Counted from the first letter of the stretch, positions 26,196 to 35,320 are shown. The stretch is 64,000 nt of DNA from Alphaproteobacteria bacterium (GCA_019232625.1 JAFANP010000044.1:20208-84207), one strand, 5' to 3'. Numbers and translations are program-made. Notes: generated by a model from the sequence alone, not told the origin.

Positions 26196-27035
26196 TCAGC
26201 GCGGCATCGGCCCCGCCAGCGGCGCGGGGTCGATCCTCGCCTCCCGCCAGCGCATCGCCCAATGGAGGTGCGGCCCCGTCGCGCGGCCGCTCATCCCGAC
26301 CGTGCCGATCGGCTGCCCCTGCCGCACCCGCTGCCCGACGACGACCGCGCTGGTCGCCAGGTGCAGGAAGGCGCTGTTGAGCCCCATGCCGTGATCGAGG
26401 ACGACGAGATTGCCTTCGAGCGAGAAGGCGGGCGGGCCGGCGAGGACGACGACCGCATCGGCGGGCGCGACCACCGTCGCCCCGGCGCCGGCGGCGATAT
26501 CCACTCCGGCGTGGAAGGCGGCGGGCTGGCCGCGATAGACGCGCTGCGCGCCGAACCGGCCGCTGATCCGGCCCACCGCCGGCCACCGGAAGGTCTGCAG
26601 CCAGCCTTTCGCCCCAGTGTCGCGTGCGCGCGCCGCGGCGATCCGGGCGAGCTCCCCTTCCCTCAGCCGCAGGAACGCCTCGGTCGGCCCGCCGGCGGGC
26701 CGGGCCATGGCGATGTGCTCGATCCGCCACGGCCGAGGCCGGACGTCGAGGCGCCGCTCCAGCGTGCCGCCGCCGGCCAGGCGCGCGACGAGCAGGACGG
26801 TGCCGGTACGGTCGCGGTCGAGGCCGAACAGGAACCGCCGCTCGGGATCGAGCGGAAGGGGCTCGCCGTCGAGGGTTAGCGCCACCGCGCCCGGCGGGGC
26901 GGTGCCGCGCAGGAGGGCGCCCTGCTCCACCGCGCCGCTCACCTGAAGGGAGGGCGCTTCGGGCGGGGCGGCTCCGCCGGCCATCGGGAGAAGGAGGAGG
27001 AGGAGGAAGGCGAGCGCCGCCGCCCGGCCCCTCAT
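26196..27035 (-). CDS. M23 family metallopeptidase (LytM-like)
   Basis: Exported zinc peptidase, 279 residues, with a leucine-rich signal peptide and a C-terminal LytM domain. The metal and catalytic residues are H175 and D179 in FHAGVDI, H225 in SAFLHLA, and H256/H258 in GPHLHW; all are present, so it should cut peptidoglycan cross-links or an activator role is less likely. An N-terminal beta-sandwich-like region (25-100) precedes it. It starts 4 bp inside the DUF2093 stop and follows xseA on the same strand, an arrangement conserved in sphingomonads. Substrate cross-link type unknown. Confidence 0.9.
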   Translation of the reverse strand: MRGRAAALAFLLLLLLPMAGGAAPPEAPSLQVSGAVEQGALLRGTAPPGAVALTLDGEPLPLDPERRFLFGLDRDRTGTVLLVARLAGGGTLERRLDVRPRPWRIEHIAMARPAGGPTEAFLRLREGELARIAAARARDTGAKGWLQTFRWPAVGRISGRFGAQRVYRGQPAAFHAGVDIAAGAGATVVAPADAVVVLAGPPAFSLEGNLVVLDHGMGLNSAFLHLATSAVVVGQRVRQGQPIGTVGMSGRATGPHLHWAMRWREARIDPAPLAGPMPR

Positions 27036-27238
27036 CCGCGCCGTTCCGCCTCCACCGAGGCATCGGCCGTGGCATAGGCCTGCTGCCGGGCGACGCTCCA
27101 GTAGCGCAGCTCGTCGAGCGGGATCGGCCGCCCGGTGACCGCGCAGGTCACGTAATCGCCCGGAGTCAGCACCCGGAAGGTGCCCGCCATGTAATGGAGC
27201 CGCGCCTCGCGGCCGCCGTTCGACATCAGCATCGCCAT
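27032..27238 (-). CDS. DUF2093 domain protein
   Basis: Small 68-residue protein with the DUF2093 pattern: ARLHYMAGTFRVLTPGDYVTCAVTG and PLDELRYWSVARQQAY. This family is confined mostly to alphaproteobacteria and has no known function; it often sits next to xseA, as here (9-bp gap downstream of xseA). It overlaps the M23 peptidase start by 4 bp, so the three genes probably form an operon. No membrane or signal segment. Function unknown. Confidence 0.9.
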   Translation of the reverse strand: MAMLMSNGGREARLHYMAGTFRVLTPGDYVTCAVTGRPIPLDELRYWSVARQQAYATADASVEAERRG

Positions 27239-27247
27239 CAGGACTCC

Positions 27248-28636
27248 CTACAAAAGCTTGGGCTGCTCGCCCGCCGCTCCCAGATAGGCGCCCCGGCGGG
27301 GACGCTCAACCGGCGCTTCGCGGCCGACCGCCGCCTCGACGTCGCCGTCGGCGAAGATCAGGCGGAGCCGGCTCGCCGCGCGCGCGGCGGCGGCCGACAT
27401 CAAGGTCTTGCCGGCGCGGTCCTCGACCCGCGCGTAGCCACGTTGCAGCGGCCGGTTGGGATGGGCCAGCTCGGCGACCCGCCACAGCGCCTGGAGACGC
27501 TCCGAAGCGCGCCGGTGCGCGCCGGCGAGCAGCCCCGGGCGAAGCGCGCCGGCCGCGTTGCCGAGCGCCGCCCGGGCGTGGCTCAGCTCGGTCCTCAGCG
27601 CGCGCGGCAGGCGCTCGGCGAGCTCGTCGAGCCGCTGCCGCTGGGGCGCGAGCAGCGCCTCGCGCGCTGGCCAGCGCCTGAGGCTGACGGCGAGCTGCTC
27701 GCCGGCGCGCTCCTGCGCGCGCCGCGCACAGCGCTCGATGCGGAAACCAAGCTCGCGCAAAGCGCCGAGCAGGTCGCCGCGCACCGGCACCGCCATCTCC
27801 GCCGCCGCGGTCGGGGTGGGCGCGCGAACGTCCGCGGCGAAGTCGCACAGCGACGTATCGGTCTCGTGGCCGACCGCCGAGATGATCGGGATGGACGAAG
27901 CGGCGACGGCGCGGACCACCTCTTCCTCGTTGAAGGCCCAGAGATCCTCGATCGAGCCGCCGCCGCGGGCGACGATCACCAGGTCCGGCCGCGCGACGGG
28001 GCCGGTCGGCGGCAGGGCGTCGAAGCCGCGCACCGCAGCGGCGATCTGCGCCGCCGCGCCCTCCCCCTGCACCGGCACCGGCCAGACGACCACGTGGCTT
28101 GGACAGCGGTCGGCGAGGCGATGGAGGATGTCGCGGATCACTGCGCCGGTGGGAGAGGTGACGACGCCGATCACCTTCGGGTGGAAGGGCAGCTTGCGCT
28201 TGGCCGAGGCGTCGAACAGGCCTTCGGCGGCGAGCGCCCGGCGGCGCTTGTCGAGCAGCGCCATCAGCGCGCCCTGCCCCGCCAGCTCCAGCCGGTCGAT
28301 GACGATCTGGTAGCGCGAGCGGCCGGGATAGGTGGTGAGCTTCCCCGTCGCGACCACCTCGATCCCGTCTTCCGGACGGAAGGCGAGCGCGGCGGCGGTG
28401 GCTTTCCAAAGCACGCCGTCGAGCACCGCCTTGTCGTCCTTGAGGCAGAGGTAGCAATGGCCCGACGCGGCGCGCTTCCAGCCCGATATCTCGCCGCGCA
28501 CGCGCACATGGCCGAAGGCGTCCTCCACCGTCCGCTTGAGCCGAATCGCAAGCTCCGAGACCGAGACGGCCGCCGCGTTGTCGCCGGGAGCCTCGGTTGC
28601 TAGGAGGCCGCTGTCGGTGGAAGGAAGATCGTCCAT
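27248..28636 (-). CDS. xseA: Exodeoxyribonuclease VII large subunit
   Basis: XseA, 462 residues, makes the nuclease that degrades single-stranded DNA together with XseB (gene not in this window). The N-terminal OB-fold begins [30 protein letters not shown], the standard XseA signature. Further conserved blocks are [29 protein letters not shown] and [24 protein letters not shown], which hold the catalytic region. The ATG at 28636 overlaps the purD ATG on the opposite strand, so the promoter must be inside purD. The downstream DUF2093 and M23 peptidase genes are closely spaced on the same strand. Confidence 0.95.
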   Translation of the reverse strand: MDDLPSTDSGLLATEAPGDNAAAVSVSELAIRLKRTVEDAFGHVRVRGEISGWKRAASGHCYLCLKDDKAVLDGVLWKATAAALAFRPEDGIEVVATGKLTTYPGRSRYQIVIDRLELAGQGALMALLDKRRRALAAEGLFDASAKRKLPFHPKVIGVVTSPTGAVIRDILHRLADRCPSHVVVWPVPVQGEGAAAQIAAAVRGFDALPPTGPVARPDLVIVARGGGSIEDLWAFNEEEVVRAVAASSIPIISAVGHETDTSLCDFAADVRAPTPTAAAEMAVPVRGDLLGALRELGFRIERCARRAQERAGEQLAVSLRRWPAREALLAPQRQRLDELAERLPRALRTELSHARAALGNAAGALRPGLLAGAHRRASERLQALWRVAELAHPNRPLQRGYARVEDRAGKTLMSAAAARAASRLRLIFADGDVEAAVGREAPVERPRRGAYLGAAGEQPKLL

Positions 28637-29921
28637 GAATGTCCTGCTGCTGGGCTCCGGCGGCCGCGAGCATGCGCTCGCCTGGAAGCTCGCGCAATCG
28701 CCGCGCCTCGGCAAGCTGTTCGCCGCGCCCGGCAATCCCGGTATCGCCGAGCATGCCGAGATAGTGAAGCTGGACGCCGGGGACCACCGGGCGGTGGTCG
28801 ATTTCTGCCGCCGGCATGCCGTCGACCTCGTCGTGATCGGCCCCGAGGGCCCGCTCGTCGACGGGCTCGCCGACAATCTGCGCGCGACCGGCTTTGCCGT
28901 GTTCGGACCGAGCCGCGCGGCCGCCCAGCTGGAAGGGTCGAAGGGCTACACGAAGGACCTTTGCGCCCGCTACGGCATCCCCACCGCGCGCTATGCGCGC
29001 GCCTCCGACCGCCTGGCGGCGGAGGCCGCGCTGCAGGAATTCGGAGCCCCCGTCGTCATCAAGGCCGACGGCCTGGCCGCCGGCAAGGGCGTCGTCGTCG
29101 CCGCCACCGACGACGAGGCATTGGCGGCGCTGGACCTCATGTTCGACGGCGGGCTTGGCGCGGGCGGCGCGGTGGTCGTCGAGGAGTTTCTCGAAGGCGA
29201 GGAGGCGAGCTTCTTCGCGCTGGCGGACGGCGAGACGGTCGTGCCGTTCGGCACCGCCCAGGACCATAAGCGGGTCGGCGACGGCGATACCGGCCCAAAT
29301 ACCGGCGGCATGGGCGCCTACAGTCCCGCCTCGATCGTCACCGCCGCCATGTCCGAGCGGGTGATGAGCGAGATCATCGAGCCGACGATGCGGGCGATGG
29401 CTGAGCGGGGCGCTCCGTTTTCCGGAATATTATATGCCGGCCTGATGCTGACCGCCGAGGGGCCGAAGCTGATCGAATATAACGTCCGCTTCGGCGACCC
29501 CGAATGCCAGGTGCTGATGATGCGGCTGGAGAGCGACCTGCTGGCGCTGATGGACGCGGCGGCGCACGGCCGGCTCGCCGAGGAGGAGGCGCCGCGTTTC
29601 TCGCGGGACGCCGCGCTGACCGTCGTGATCGCCGCCAAGGGCTATCCCGGCACGCCCGAGAGAGGCGGAGCGATCCGGATCGGCGATGTCGGGGAGGCGA
29701 AGATCTTCCACGCCGGCACCGCGATCGCGGGCGACGGCCTCGTCGCCGTCGGCGGCCGGGTGCTCGGGGTCACCGCGCGCGGCGCGACCGTCGCCGAGGC
29801 GCGGGCCGCCGCCTATGCGGCCGTCGACTCGATCGATTTCCCCTCCGGCTTCTCGCGCCGGGACATAGGCTGGCGGGAGATGGCGCGCGGCGGCTGGCGC
29901 GGCGACGGCGGAGCGTGTTAG
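28635..29921 (+). CDS. purD: Phosphoribosylamine-glycine ligase (GARS)
   Basis: Purine biosynthesis step 2: phosphoribosylamine + glycine + ATP gives GAR. The 428-residue protein has the N-domain [20 protein letters not shown]-grasp elements [14 protein letters not shown] and FVEGEEAS-like [14 protein letters not shown], then [20 protein letters not shown] and [12 protein letters not shown], which bind metal and ribosylamine. ATG at 28635 follows AAGGAAGAT. The start overlaps that of xseA on the other strand. Downstream, 29 bp later, lies a VWA lipoprotein gene. Confidence 0.96.
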   Translation: MNVLLLGSGGREHALAWKLAQSPRLGKLFAAPGNPGIAEHAEIVKLDAGDHRAVVDFCRRHAVDLVVIGPEGPLVDGLADNLRATGFAVFGPSRAAAQLEGSKGYTKDLCARYGIPTARYARASDRLAAEAALQEFGAPVVIKADGLAAGKGVVVAATDDEALAALDLMFDGGLGAGGAVVVEEFLEGEEASFFALADGETVVPFGTAQDHKRVGDGDTGPNTGGMGAYSPASIVTAAMSERVMSEIIEPTMRAMAERGAPFSGILYAGLMLTAEGPKLIEYNVRFGDPECQVLMMRLESDLLALMDAAAHGRLAEEEAPRFSRDAALTVVIAAKGYPGTPERGGAIRIGDVGEAKIFHAGTAIAGDGLVAVGGRVLGVTARGATVAEARAAAYAAVDSIDFPSGFSRRDIGWREMARGGWRGDGGAC

Positions 29922-29950
29922 CTCTCCGGCATCGAACGAAGGAGAATGCG

Positions 29951-31588
29951 ATGCGGCGTGCGGTTCCGGTCCTCGTCCTTGTGGCCCTTCTCTCAGGATG
30001 CGCGACTCCCGCCCCGCCCCCCGCCCCGCCGCCCCCGATGGAGGCGCCTCCACCTCCACCTTCACCGCCCCCGCCTCCGCCCCCTCCGCCGCCTCCACCC
30101 ATGCCGATGGCGATGGCGATGGCACCCTCGAGCCGCATCGCGAGCGGCGTGGTCGGCGCTCAGGAGGACCGGGAGCGCTACCAGGCGCTCGAGCCCAACC
30201 CCGTGAAGAGGGTCGCCGAGGAGCCGGTCAGCACCTTCTCTGTCGACGTCGACACCGGCAGCTACGCCAACGTGCGGCGGTTCCTGACCCAGGGCAGGAT
30301 GCCGCCCGCCGATGCGGTGCGGGTGGAGGAGATGCTCAACTATTTCCGCTACGATTATCCGCTGCCCACCGACCGCACCCGGCCCTTCTCGGTGACCGCG
30401 GACGTCTCGACGACGCCGTGGAACCCGGCCACCCGGCTGCTCCGAATCGGCCTGCGCGGCTACGACATCCCGCGCGCGGAGCGGCCGGCGGCCAACCTCG
30501 CCTTCCTCGTCGACACGTCCGGCTCGATGCAGGATCCCGACAAGCTGCCGCTGGTCACGGCGGCCCTGTCGCTGCTCGCCGACCGCATGGGCCCGAACGA
30601 CCGGGTGTCGATCGTCGCTTATGCGGGATCGGCCGGCCTCGTCCTCCCGCCCACCGGCGACCCCGCGGCGGTCAAGGCGGCGCTGGCCCAGCTCACGGCG
30701 GGCGGCTCCACCGCCGGCGGCCAGGGGATCGAGCTCGCCTACGCCACCGCGCGCGCGGCGAGGATCGACGGCGGCATCAACCGCATCCTCCTCGCCACCG
30801 ACGGGGACTTCAACGTCGGAATCGCCGACACCCGCGCCTTGAAGGACATGGTGAAGCGCAACCGCGACGACGGCATCACCCTCACCACGCTCGGCTTCGG
30901 CCAGGGCAATTACAACGAGGCGATGATGGAGCAGATCGCCGACGTCGGGAACGGCAATTACGCCTATGTCGACAGCGCGCTCGAGGCGCAGAAGGTGCTG
31001 GACGAGGAGCTCTCCTCGACGCTCTTCACCATCGCCGGCGACGTCAAGGTGCAGGTCGAGTTCAATCCCGCCTTCGTCTCCGAATACCGCCTGATCGGCT
31101 ACGAGAACCGCGTGCTGCGCGAGGAGGACTTCAACAACGACCGGGTCGACGCCGGCGACATCGGCGCCGGCCACCGGGTGACCGCGCTCTACGAGATCGT
31201 GCCCGCGGGCGCGCCGGGCTGGCTGCCCGAGCGCCGCTATCCCGCCAACCGGCCGCCCGCGCCGGCCGCGTCGAAGACCGAGGCCGCCTTCCTGCAGCTG
31301 CGCTACAAGCTGCCGGGAGAGAGCAGCTCGCGGCTGATCCGGCAGCCGATCCCCGCCCGGCTGATCGGCGCCGCCGGCCGGCCGCGGGGCGACATGGCCT
31401 TCGCCGCCGCCGTCGCCGCCTTCGGCCAGAAGCTCAAGGGCGACGAGCGGATCGGGCGTTTCGGCTGGGCCGACATACGGGCCTTGGCGGGCGCGCAGAG
31501 CGTCTACTGGCGGCAGGAATTCCTGAAGCTGGTCGATCTCGCCGCCAGCCACACGCCGGCGGCGGCGAACGCGCCCGGCGGTGAGTAG
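29951..31588 (+). CDS. VWA-domain lipoprotein (YfbK-like) with proline-rich spacer
   Basis: 545 residues. A lipobox (LVALLSGC, C17) predicts lipid attachment, followed by an almost pure proline-rich stretch (residues about 20-55) and then the YfbK-like von Willebrand factor fold. The N-terminal YfbK-specific domain contains STFSVDVDTGSYANVRRFL, the VWA MIDAS motif is DTSGSM with matching threonine and aspartate (LATDGDFNVG), and a C-terminal domain (450-545) completes it. The proline spacer could span the peptidoglycan and hold the VWA domain away from the membrane (inference). ATG at 29951 has an AAGGAG site. Its partner proteins are not adjacent. Confidence 0.9.
   Translation: MRRAVPVLVLVALLSGCATPAPPPAPPPPMEAPPPPPSPPPPPPPPPPPPMPMAMAMAPSSRIASGVVGAQEDRERYQALEPNPVKRVAEEPVSTFSVDVDTGSYANVRRFLTQGRMPPADAVRVEEMLNYFRYDYPLPTDRTRPFSVTADVSTTPWNPATRLLRIGLRGYDIPRAERPAANLAFLVDTSGSMQDPDKLPLVTAALSLLADRMGPNDRVSIVAYAGSAGLVLPPTGDPAAVKAALAQLTAGGSTAGGQGIELAYATARAARIDGGINRILLATDGDFNVGIADTRALKDMVKRNRDDGITLTTLGFGQGNYNEAMMEQIADVGNGNYAYVDSALEAQKVLDEELSSTLFTIAGDVKVQVEFNPAFVSEYRLIGYENRVLREEDFNNDRVDAGDIGAGHRVTALYEIVPAGAPGWLPERRYPANRPPAPAASKTEAAFLQLRYKLPGESSSRLIRQPIPARLIGAAGRPRGDMAFAAAVAAFGQKLKGDERIGRFGWADIRALAGAQSVYWRQEFLKLVDLAASHTPAAANAPGGE
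30008..30122 (+). repeat. Poly-proline-coding low-complexity tract
   Basis: Nearly pure CCN/CC-rich DNA coding the proline-rich spacer of the VWA lipoprotein, followed by three GATGGC-like units coding MPMAMAMA. Such tracts vary in length between strains. Confidence 0.8.
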
Positions 31589-31630
31589 GCGCCTTGGCAG
31601 ACCGACCCGCCTGGCTCTAGGGAGGCGTCG

Positions 31631-32065
31631 ATGCCGAAGCTCGCCAAGCTCCTGATCGGGCTCGCCGCCGTCCTCGCCATGGGCTGGATCTGGCACGCTC
31701 CGCTGAGACGCGGCGAGGCCTATGTCGAGCGGATCGAGGCGGCGGCGCGCAGCGAGATCGCGCCGCTCCGCCTGCCGGGCATCTCGGTGCGGCTGGGCCA
31801 CGCCCCCCTCTCGCGCGCGGCGGTGATGAGCGGTCCCGCCAACGACCTCCAGCGCGAGGGGCTGGGGAGCGAGTACGGCCTCAAGGATTATGTCCGCGAG
31901 GTGCCCGGCGTCTCCGGCGTCCGCTGGACGGACGAACCCGCCCGCGGCCTCGTTCTGCCGCTGCTGGTCGAGACCTGGGCCTGGCTCGTGCTCGGCTACG
32001 CCGTCGGCCTCTTGTCGGGCGCGCTGCTCTTCGGCCGGCGCCGCCGCCAGTCCTTCCTCGATTGA
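31631..32065 (+). CDS. Membrane protein of unknown function
   Basis: 144 residues with an N-terminal helix (AKLLIGLAAVLAMGWIW) and a C-terminal helix (about 113-135), and a soluble middle part that contains LRLPGISVRLGHAPLSR. No family recognised. It is transcribed 15 bp before a membrane-anchored HhH protein on the same strand, suggesting the two work together. ATG at 31631 has a GGAGG site. The N-in, two-helix topology would place the middle portion in the periplasm if the first helix is uncleaved (inference). Confidence 0.65.
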   Translation: MPKLAKLLIGLAAVLAMGWIWHAPLRRGEAYVERIEAAARSEIAPLRLPGISVRLGHAPLSRAAVMSGPANDLQREGLGSEYGLKDYVREVPGVSGVRWTDEPARGLVLPLLVETWAWLVLGYAVGLLSGALLFGRRRRQSFLD

Positions 32066-32080
32066 ACCGATGGGAACAGC

Positions 32081-32575
32081 ATGACCGACCTTGCCCGATA
32101 TGACCTCGTCCTGATCGTCGTCGCCGTCCTCGTCGGCCTCGTCGTCGCCTTCTGGGCCTTCCGCCGCGGCCGCGCGCCGCGGGTCGACGGCCCCGCCCCT
32201 CGGCGCCGCGTCGGGCGGGACGGGCCGGAGGGCAATGCCGTCACCGACGAGTTCGCCGCGGCGACCCAGGATGTCGCCGGCGAGATACTGGGAGTCGACG
32301 CCCACCCCGTCGTGCCGGGGCCGGACGGCCCGCCGGACGATCTCCAGCGCCTCAAGGGGGTCGGGCCGAAGCTCGCCGCGCAGCTCAACGCCAACGGCAT
32401 CACCCGCTACGACCAGCTCGCCCGCCTGACCCCCAACGAGACGGCGATCCTCGACCAGCGGATGGGCGCCTTCTCCGGCCGAATACAGCGCGACCGGCTG
32501 GTCGAGCAGGCCTGCTATCTGGAACGGGGCGACACGGACGGCTTCGAGGCGACCTTCGGCAAGCTCGGCGGCTGA
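32081..32575 (+). CDS. Membrane-anchored helix-hairpin-helix protein
   Basis: 164 residues: an N-terminal membrane helix (LVLIVVAVLVGLVVAFWAF), a linker, and a C-terminal helix-hairpin-helix module (DLQRLKGVGPKLAAQLNANGI, about 90-110) of the kind seen in DNA-binding proteins and in predicted flap-endonuclease-like families. The domain following the HhH is helical. It follows a small membrane protein gene by 15 bp. An HhH next to a membrane anchor is unusual; it may bind DNA at the membrane or, as some HhH modules do, a protein. Function is unknown. Confidence 0.72.
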   Translation: MTDLARYDLVLIVVAVLVGLVVAFWAFRRGRAPRVDGPAPRRRVGRDGPEGNAVTDEFAAATQDVAGEILGVDAHPVVPGPDGPPDDLQRLKGVGPKLAAQLNANGITRYDQLARLTPNETAILDQRMGAFSGRIQRDRLVEQACYLERGDTDGFEATFGKLGG

Positions 32576-32589
32576 GGCGCCGCCGGCGC

Positions 32590-33912
32590 TCAGCCGCGGC
32601 GGCGGCGCACCACCTCGCTCGCGAGCAGCTTGTCGATCTTGAACCCGTCCATGTCGACGATCTCGAACTGCCAGCCGCCGTAGGTGAAGCGCTCCCCCAC
32701 CTCGGGGATGTGCTTGAGGACGGCGAGCGCGAAGCCGGCGGTGGTGGCGTAGTCGCGGCTTTCGGGCAGCGGGATGCCGAGCCGGTCGGACAGCGCGTCC
32801 GCGGCGAGCGAGCCCGACACCCACCAGCTGCCGTCCTCGCGCTCGACCAGCGGCGGCTCCTCGCCCCCGGCGAAGTCCGAGGCGAAGACGCCCGCCAGCG
32901 CCGAGAGCAGGTCGGCGGGCGTGACGATCCCCTCGAAATGGCCGTATTCGTCGTGGACGAAGGCGACCGGCACCTCCGCGCCGCGCAGCACGTTGAGCGT
33001 GTCCATCGCGTCCATCTGGTCCGGCACCACCGGCACCTCGCGGATCAGTTCGCGCAGGTTGAGCGGCCGTCCCTCGATCGAGGCGATGACGATGTCGCGG
33101 GCCTGGACGACGCCGACCAGCTTGTCGACCGAGCCCTCCGCCACCGGATAGCGGCTGTGCGCTGCGGCGCGCAGCGCCTCCCGTATCTCCGCCGGGCCGG
33201 CGTCCGCGTCGATCCACTCGACGTCGGTGCGCGGAGTCATCACCTCCCGGGTCGGACGGTCGGCGAGGCGGACCACGCCGGAGATGATCGCCCGCTCATA
33301 TTCCTCCAGCACGCCGGCGCTGTGCGCCTCCGCGACGACGAGGTGAAGCTCCTCCGCCGTCACCTTGTTGGCATTGTCGCGGGTGAGGCGGAGCAGGCGG
33401 AAGATGAGGGCGGAGCTCTTGTCGAGCAGCCACCCGAGCGGCGCGGTGGCGCGCGCGATCCACAGCATCGGCAAGGCGACGAAGGCGGCGATCGGCTCCG
33501 GCGCCCGCAACGCGAATTGCTTCGGGACGAGCTCGCCCACGACCAGCGAGGCATAGGTGGTGGCGACGATGACGATCGCGAAGCCGACGGTCTGCGCCGT
33601 GTCCGCGGCCATGCCGAGGCGCACCAGCCGCTCGGCGGTCGGTCCGCCCAGGCTCGCGCCCGAGAAGGCGCCGGCGAGGACGGCAATGCCGGTGATGCCG
33701 ATCTGCACCGTCGAGAGGAAGCGGCCGGGATCCGAGGCGAGGTCGAGCGCGGTCTGCGCGCCCTTGCGGCCGTTCTTGGCCATCGCCTTGAGGCGCGGCT
33801 TGCGCGACGAGACGATCGCCAGCTCCGCCATCGCGAACGCCCCGTTGAGGCAGATCAGGAGGAAGAGGACGAGGACGTCGAACCAGGGGAATGGCGGGAG
33901 GGCGTGCGTCAT
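32590..33912 (-). CDS. CNNM/CorC-type hemolysin family protein
   Basis: 440-residue protein: an N-terminal DUF21 transmembrane domain with four helices (about 5-200), a pair of CBS domains (about 215-330) and a C-terminal CorC_HlyC domain (350-435). MTPRTDVEWIDAD is the start of the CBS region and LVGVVQARDI a motif within it. Family members export Mg2+ or Co2+, or affect cation homeostasis; the hemolysin label is historical. It is convergent with the HhH gene and lies just downstream of tadA, on the same strand with a 58-bp gap. Confidence 0.92.
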   Translation of the reverse strand: MTHALPPFPWFDVLVLFLLICLNGAFAMAELAIVSSRKPRLKAMAKNGRKGAQTALDLASDPGRFLSTVQIGITGIAVLAGAFSGASLGGPTAERLVRLGMAADTAQTVGFAIVIVATTYASLVVGELVPKQFALRAPEPIAAFVALPMLWIARATAPLGWLLDKSSALIFRLLRLTRDNANKVTAEELHLVVAEAHSAGVLEEYERAIISGVVRLADRPTREVMTPRTDVEWIDADAGPAEIREALRAAAHSRYPVAEGSVDKLVGVVQARDIVIASIEGRPLNLRELIREVPVVPDQMDAMDTLNVLRGAEVPVAFVHDEYGHFEGIVTPADLLSALAGVFASDFAGGEEPPLVEREDGSWWVSGSLAADALSDRLGIPLPESRDYATTAGFALAVLKHIPEVGERFTYGGWQFEIVDMDGFKIDKLLASEVVRRRRG

Positions 33913-33970
33913 GGGCGCCGCTCCCCTTTAGCGCCTCCTCGGGCGCCGCGACAAGCGCGGCAGACCCGGC

Positions 33971-34423
33971 TCACCGCCGATCGGCGAAAAACGCCTTCAA
34001 GAGCGCCCCCGCTTCCTCCTCGCAAAGGCCCGAATAGACTTCGGGCGCGTGATGGCAGGTGGGCTGGGAGAAGAGCCGCGGCCCGTGGAGGATGGCTCCG
34101 CCCTTGGGATCGGGCGCGGCGAAATAGACCCGCGCGATCCGCGCGAGCGCGATGGCGCCGGCGCACATCGCGCAGGGCTCGAGCGTCACCCAAAGGTCGC
34201 ATTCGTCGAGCCGGGCGCTCCCCAGCGCCCGCGCCGCGGCGCGCAGCGCGACCATTTCGGCATGGGCGGTGGGATCGGCGTCGCCCCGCATGCGGTTGCG
34301 GCCCGAGGCGACCGGCTCGCCGCGCCGCGTCACCACGGCGCCGACCGGAACCTCGCCGGCGCGCGCGGCCTCGCGCGCCGCCTCGAGCGCGAGCCGCATC
34401 GGATCGGAGAAGGAGCGCGCCAT
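33971..34423 (-). CDS. tadA: tRNA adenosine(34) deaminase
   Basis: TadA, 150 residues, converts A34 to inosine in tRNA-Arg(ACG). The zinc-dependent deaminase motifs are HAEM (H54, E56) and PCAMC (P83, C84, C87), both intact. The 5' region lies next to a small membrane-associated gene on the same strand. The length and start (MARSFSDPMRLALEAAREAA) match the family. Confidence 0.95.
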   Translation of the reverse strand: MARSFSDPMRLALEAAREAARAGEVPVGAVVTRRGEPVASGRNRMRGDADPTAHAEMVALRAAARALGSARLDECDLWVTLEPCAMCAGAIALARIARVYFAAPDPKGGAILHGPRLFSQPTCHHAPEVYSGLCEEEAGALLKAFFADRR

Positions 34424-34460
34424 GGCGCCGCGCTAGCCGCGCCGCGGCGGCGGCGAAAGC

Positions 34461-34703
34461 CTATTGCGCGCTGTTGCCGTCGGAAACGCGAAGGGTCGGC
34501 GTCTCCACCTGCTTCTGCTTCATCTCCACGGTCGGCACCGAGACGTTGGTCGTGGTCGTGCCGAGCTCCACCTGCTTGACCTTCACGTCATAGGCCGGCG
34601 CCTGCGCCTGCTGCGTCTGGCGGAGGCTGACGACGCCGGTCGCGACCAGCGCGATGCCGACGATCAGGGCGAGGGCGATCAATATGAGGAGCGCACGAAG
34701 CAT
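34461..34703 (-). CDS. Small membrane-anchored protein
   Basis: About 80 residues: one membrane helix (LRALLILIALALIVGIALVA) and a hydrophilic C-terminal tail with a Gln/Val/Thr-rich stretch (VKVKQVELGTTTTNVSVPTV). The ATG at 34703 has an AAGGAC site; an upstream ATG at 34718 (MKDSF) would add five residues. No known domain. It may be a small periplasmic or envelope protein; the N-terminal helix could be an uncleaved signal anchor. Real, but function unknown. Confidence 0.65.
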   Translation of the reverse strand: MLRALLILIALALIVGIALVATGVVSLRQTQQAQAPAYDVKVKQVELGTTTTNVSVPTVEMKQKQVETPTLRVSDGNSAQ

Positions 34704-34795
34704 AAAGCTGTCCTTCATCGGCAGGGGAAGCTGACCTATGTCTGCAAACGAAGGGCGGCTCAAGCGGTTGCACCCCCGCAACGAACCGCGCGAAC

Positions 34796-34823
34796 TTGAC
34801 GCCCGTCCCGTCGCGGGTTATCC
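34796..34823 (+). promoter_or_regulatory. Possible housekeeping promoter of rpmB
   Basis: TTGACG and TTATCC with 16-bp spacing precede rpmB by about 55 bp. This resembles a sigma-70-type promoter, but the -10 is weak and no experimental support exists. Confidence 0.45.
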
Positions 34824-34878
34824 GCGCCACCGATTCCGGGGGCCTCATGCCCCCCGCTTCATATCAGGACGATAAAAT

Positions 34879-35178
34879 ATGTCGCGCATTTGCGAGCTGA
34901 CCGGCAAGGGCCGGCAGGTGGGCCACAACGTTTCCCACGCCAACAACAAGACCAAGCGCACCTTCCTGCCCAACTTGCAGAACGTGACGCTGATCAGCGA
35001 CGCGCTCGGCCGCGGGGTGAAGCTGCGCGTGTCGATGAACGGCCTGCGCTCGGTCGAGCATGTCGGCGGCCTCGACAATTGGCTGGCCAAGGCATCCGAC
35101 GAGCAGCTGAGCCTCAAGGCCCGCCGCCTCAAGCGCGAGATCGCCAAGAAGGGCGCGAGCGAGGACGCCGCCGCGTAA
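34879..35178 (+). CDS. rpmB: 50S ribosomal protein L28
   Basis: L28, 99 residues, structural protein of the large subunit. The sequence opens [27 protein letters not shown], as in alphaproteobacterial L28. Its C-terminal lysine/alanine-rich tail ends at 35178, and its TAA is the first part of a tandem 69-bp repeat (35175-35312), so any processing or termination signals downstream lie inside repeat DNA. It is a single gene here, without the L33 gene that accompanies it in many bacteria. Confidence 0.96.
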   Translation: MSRICELTGKGRQVGHNVSHANNKTKRTFLPNLQNVTLISDALGRGVKLRVSMNGLRSVEHVGGLDNWLAKASDEQLSLKARRLKREIAKKGASEDAAA

Positions 35179-35320
35179 AAGGGGGACAGTAACTATTTTC
35201 CGCACGGCAGCGGCGCTCCGCCGAGCGTCGGGAAAATAGTTACGTAAAAGGGGGACAGTAACTATTTTCCGCACGGCAGCGGCGCTCCGCCGACCGTCAG
35301 GAAAATAGTTACTGTCCCCA
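35175..35320. repeat. Two tandem 69-bp palindromic repeats (REP-like) after rpmB
   Basis: Units 35175-35243 and 35244-35312 are identical except for two bases. Each unit begins GTAAAAGGGGGACAGTAAC, contains an inner hairpin-forming GCGGCGCTCCGCCG and ends with the complementary GAAAATAGTTAC; the final TGTCCCC at 35313-35319 completes the outer arm. The arms GACAGTAACTATTTTCC and its complement pair over 17 bp, making strong cruciform/hairpin units. The first unit contains the rpmB stop codon. The GGGGACAGT arm resembles sequences found beside REP-associated transposases, but no transposase gene is nearby. Confidence 0.85.

Noticed and set aside
32590..33912. Hemolysin toxin
   Set aside because: The DUF21 plus CBS plus CorC_HlyC order is that of cation-transport proteins; the hemolysin name is historical.
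35175..35320. CRISPR-like repeat array
   Set aside because: Only two repeat units, no spacer between them, each is itself a palindrome, and no cas genes are present.
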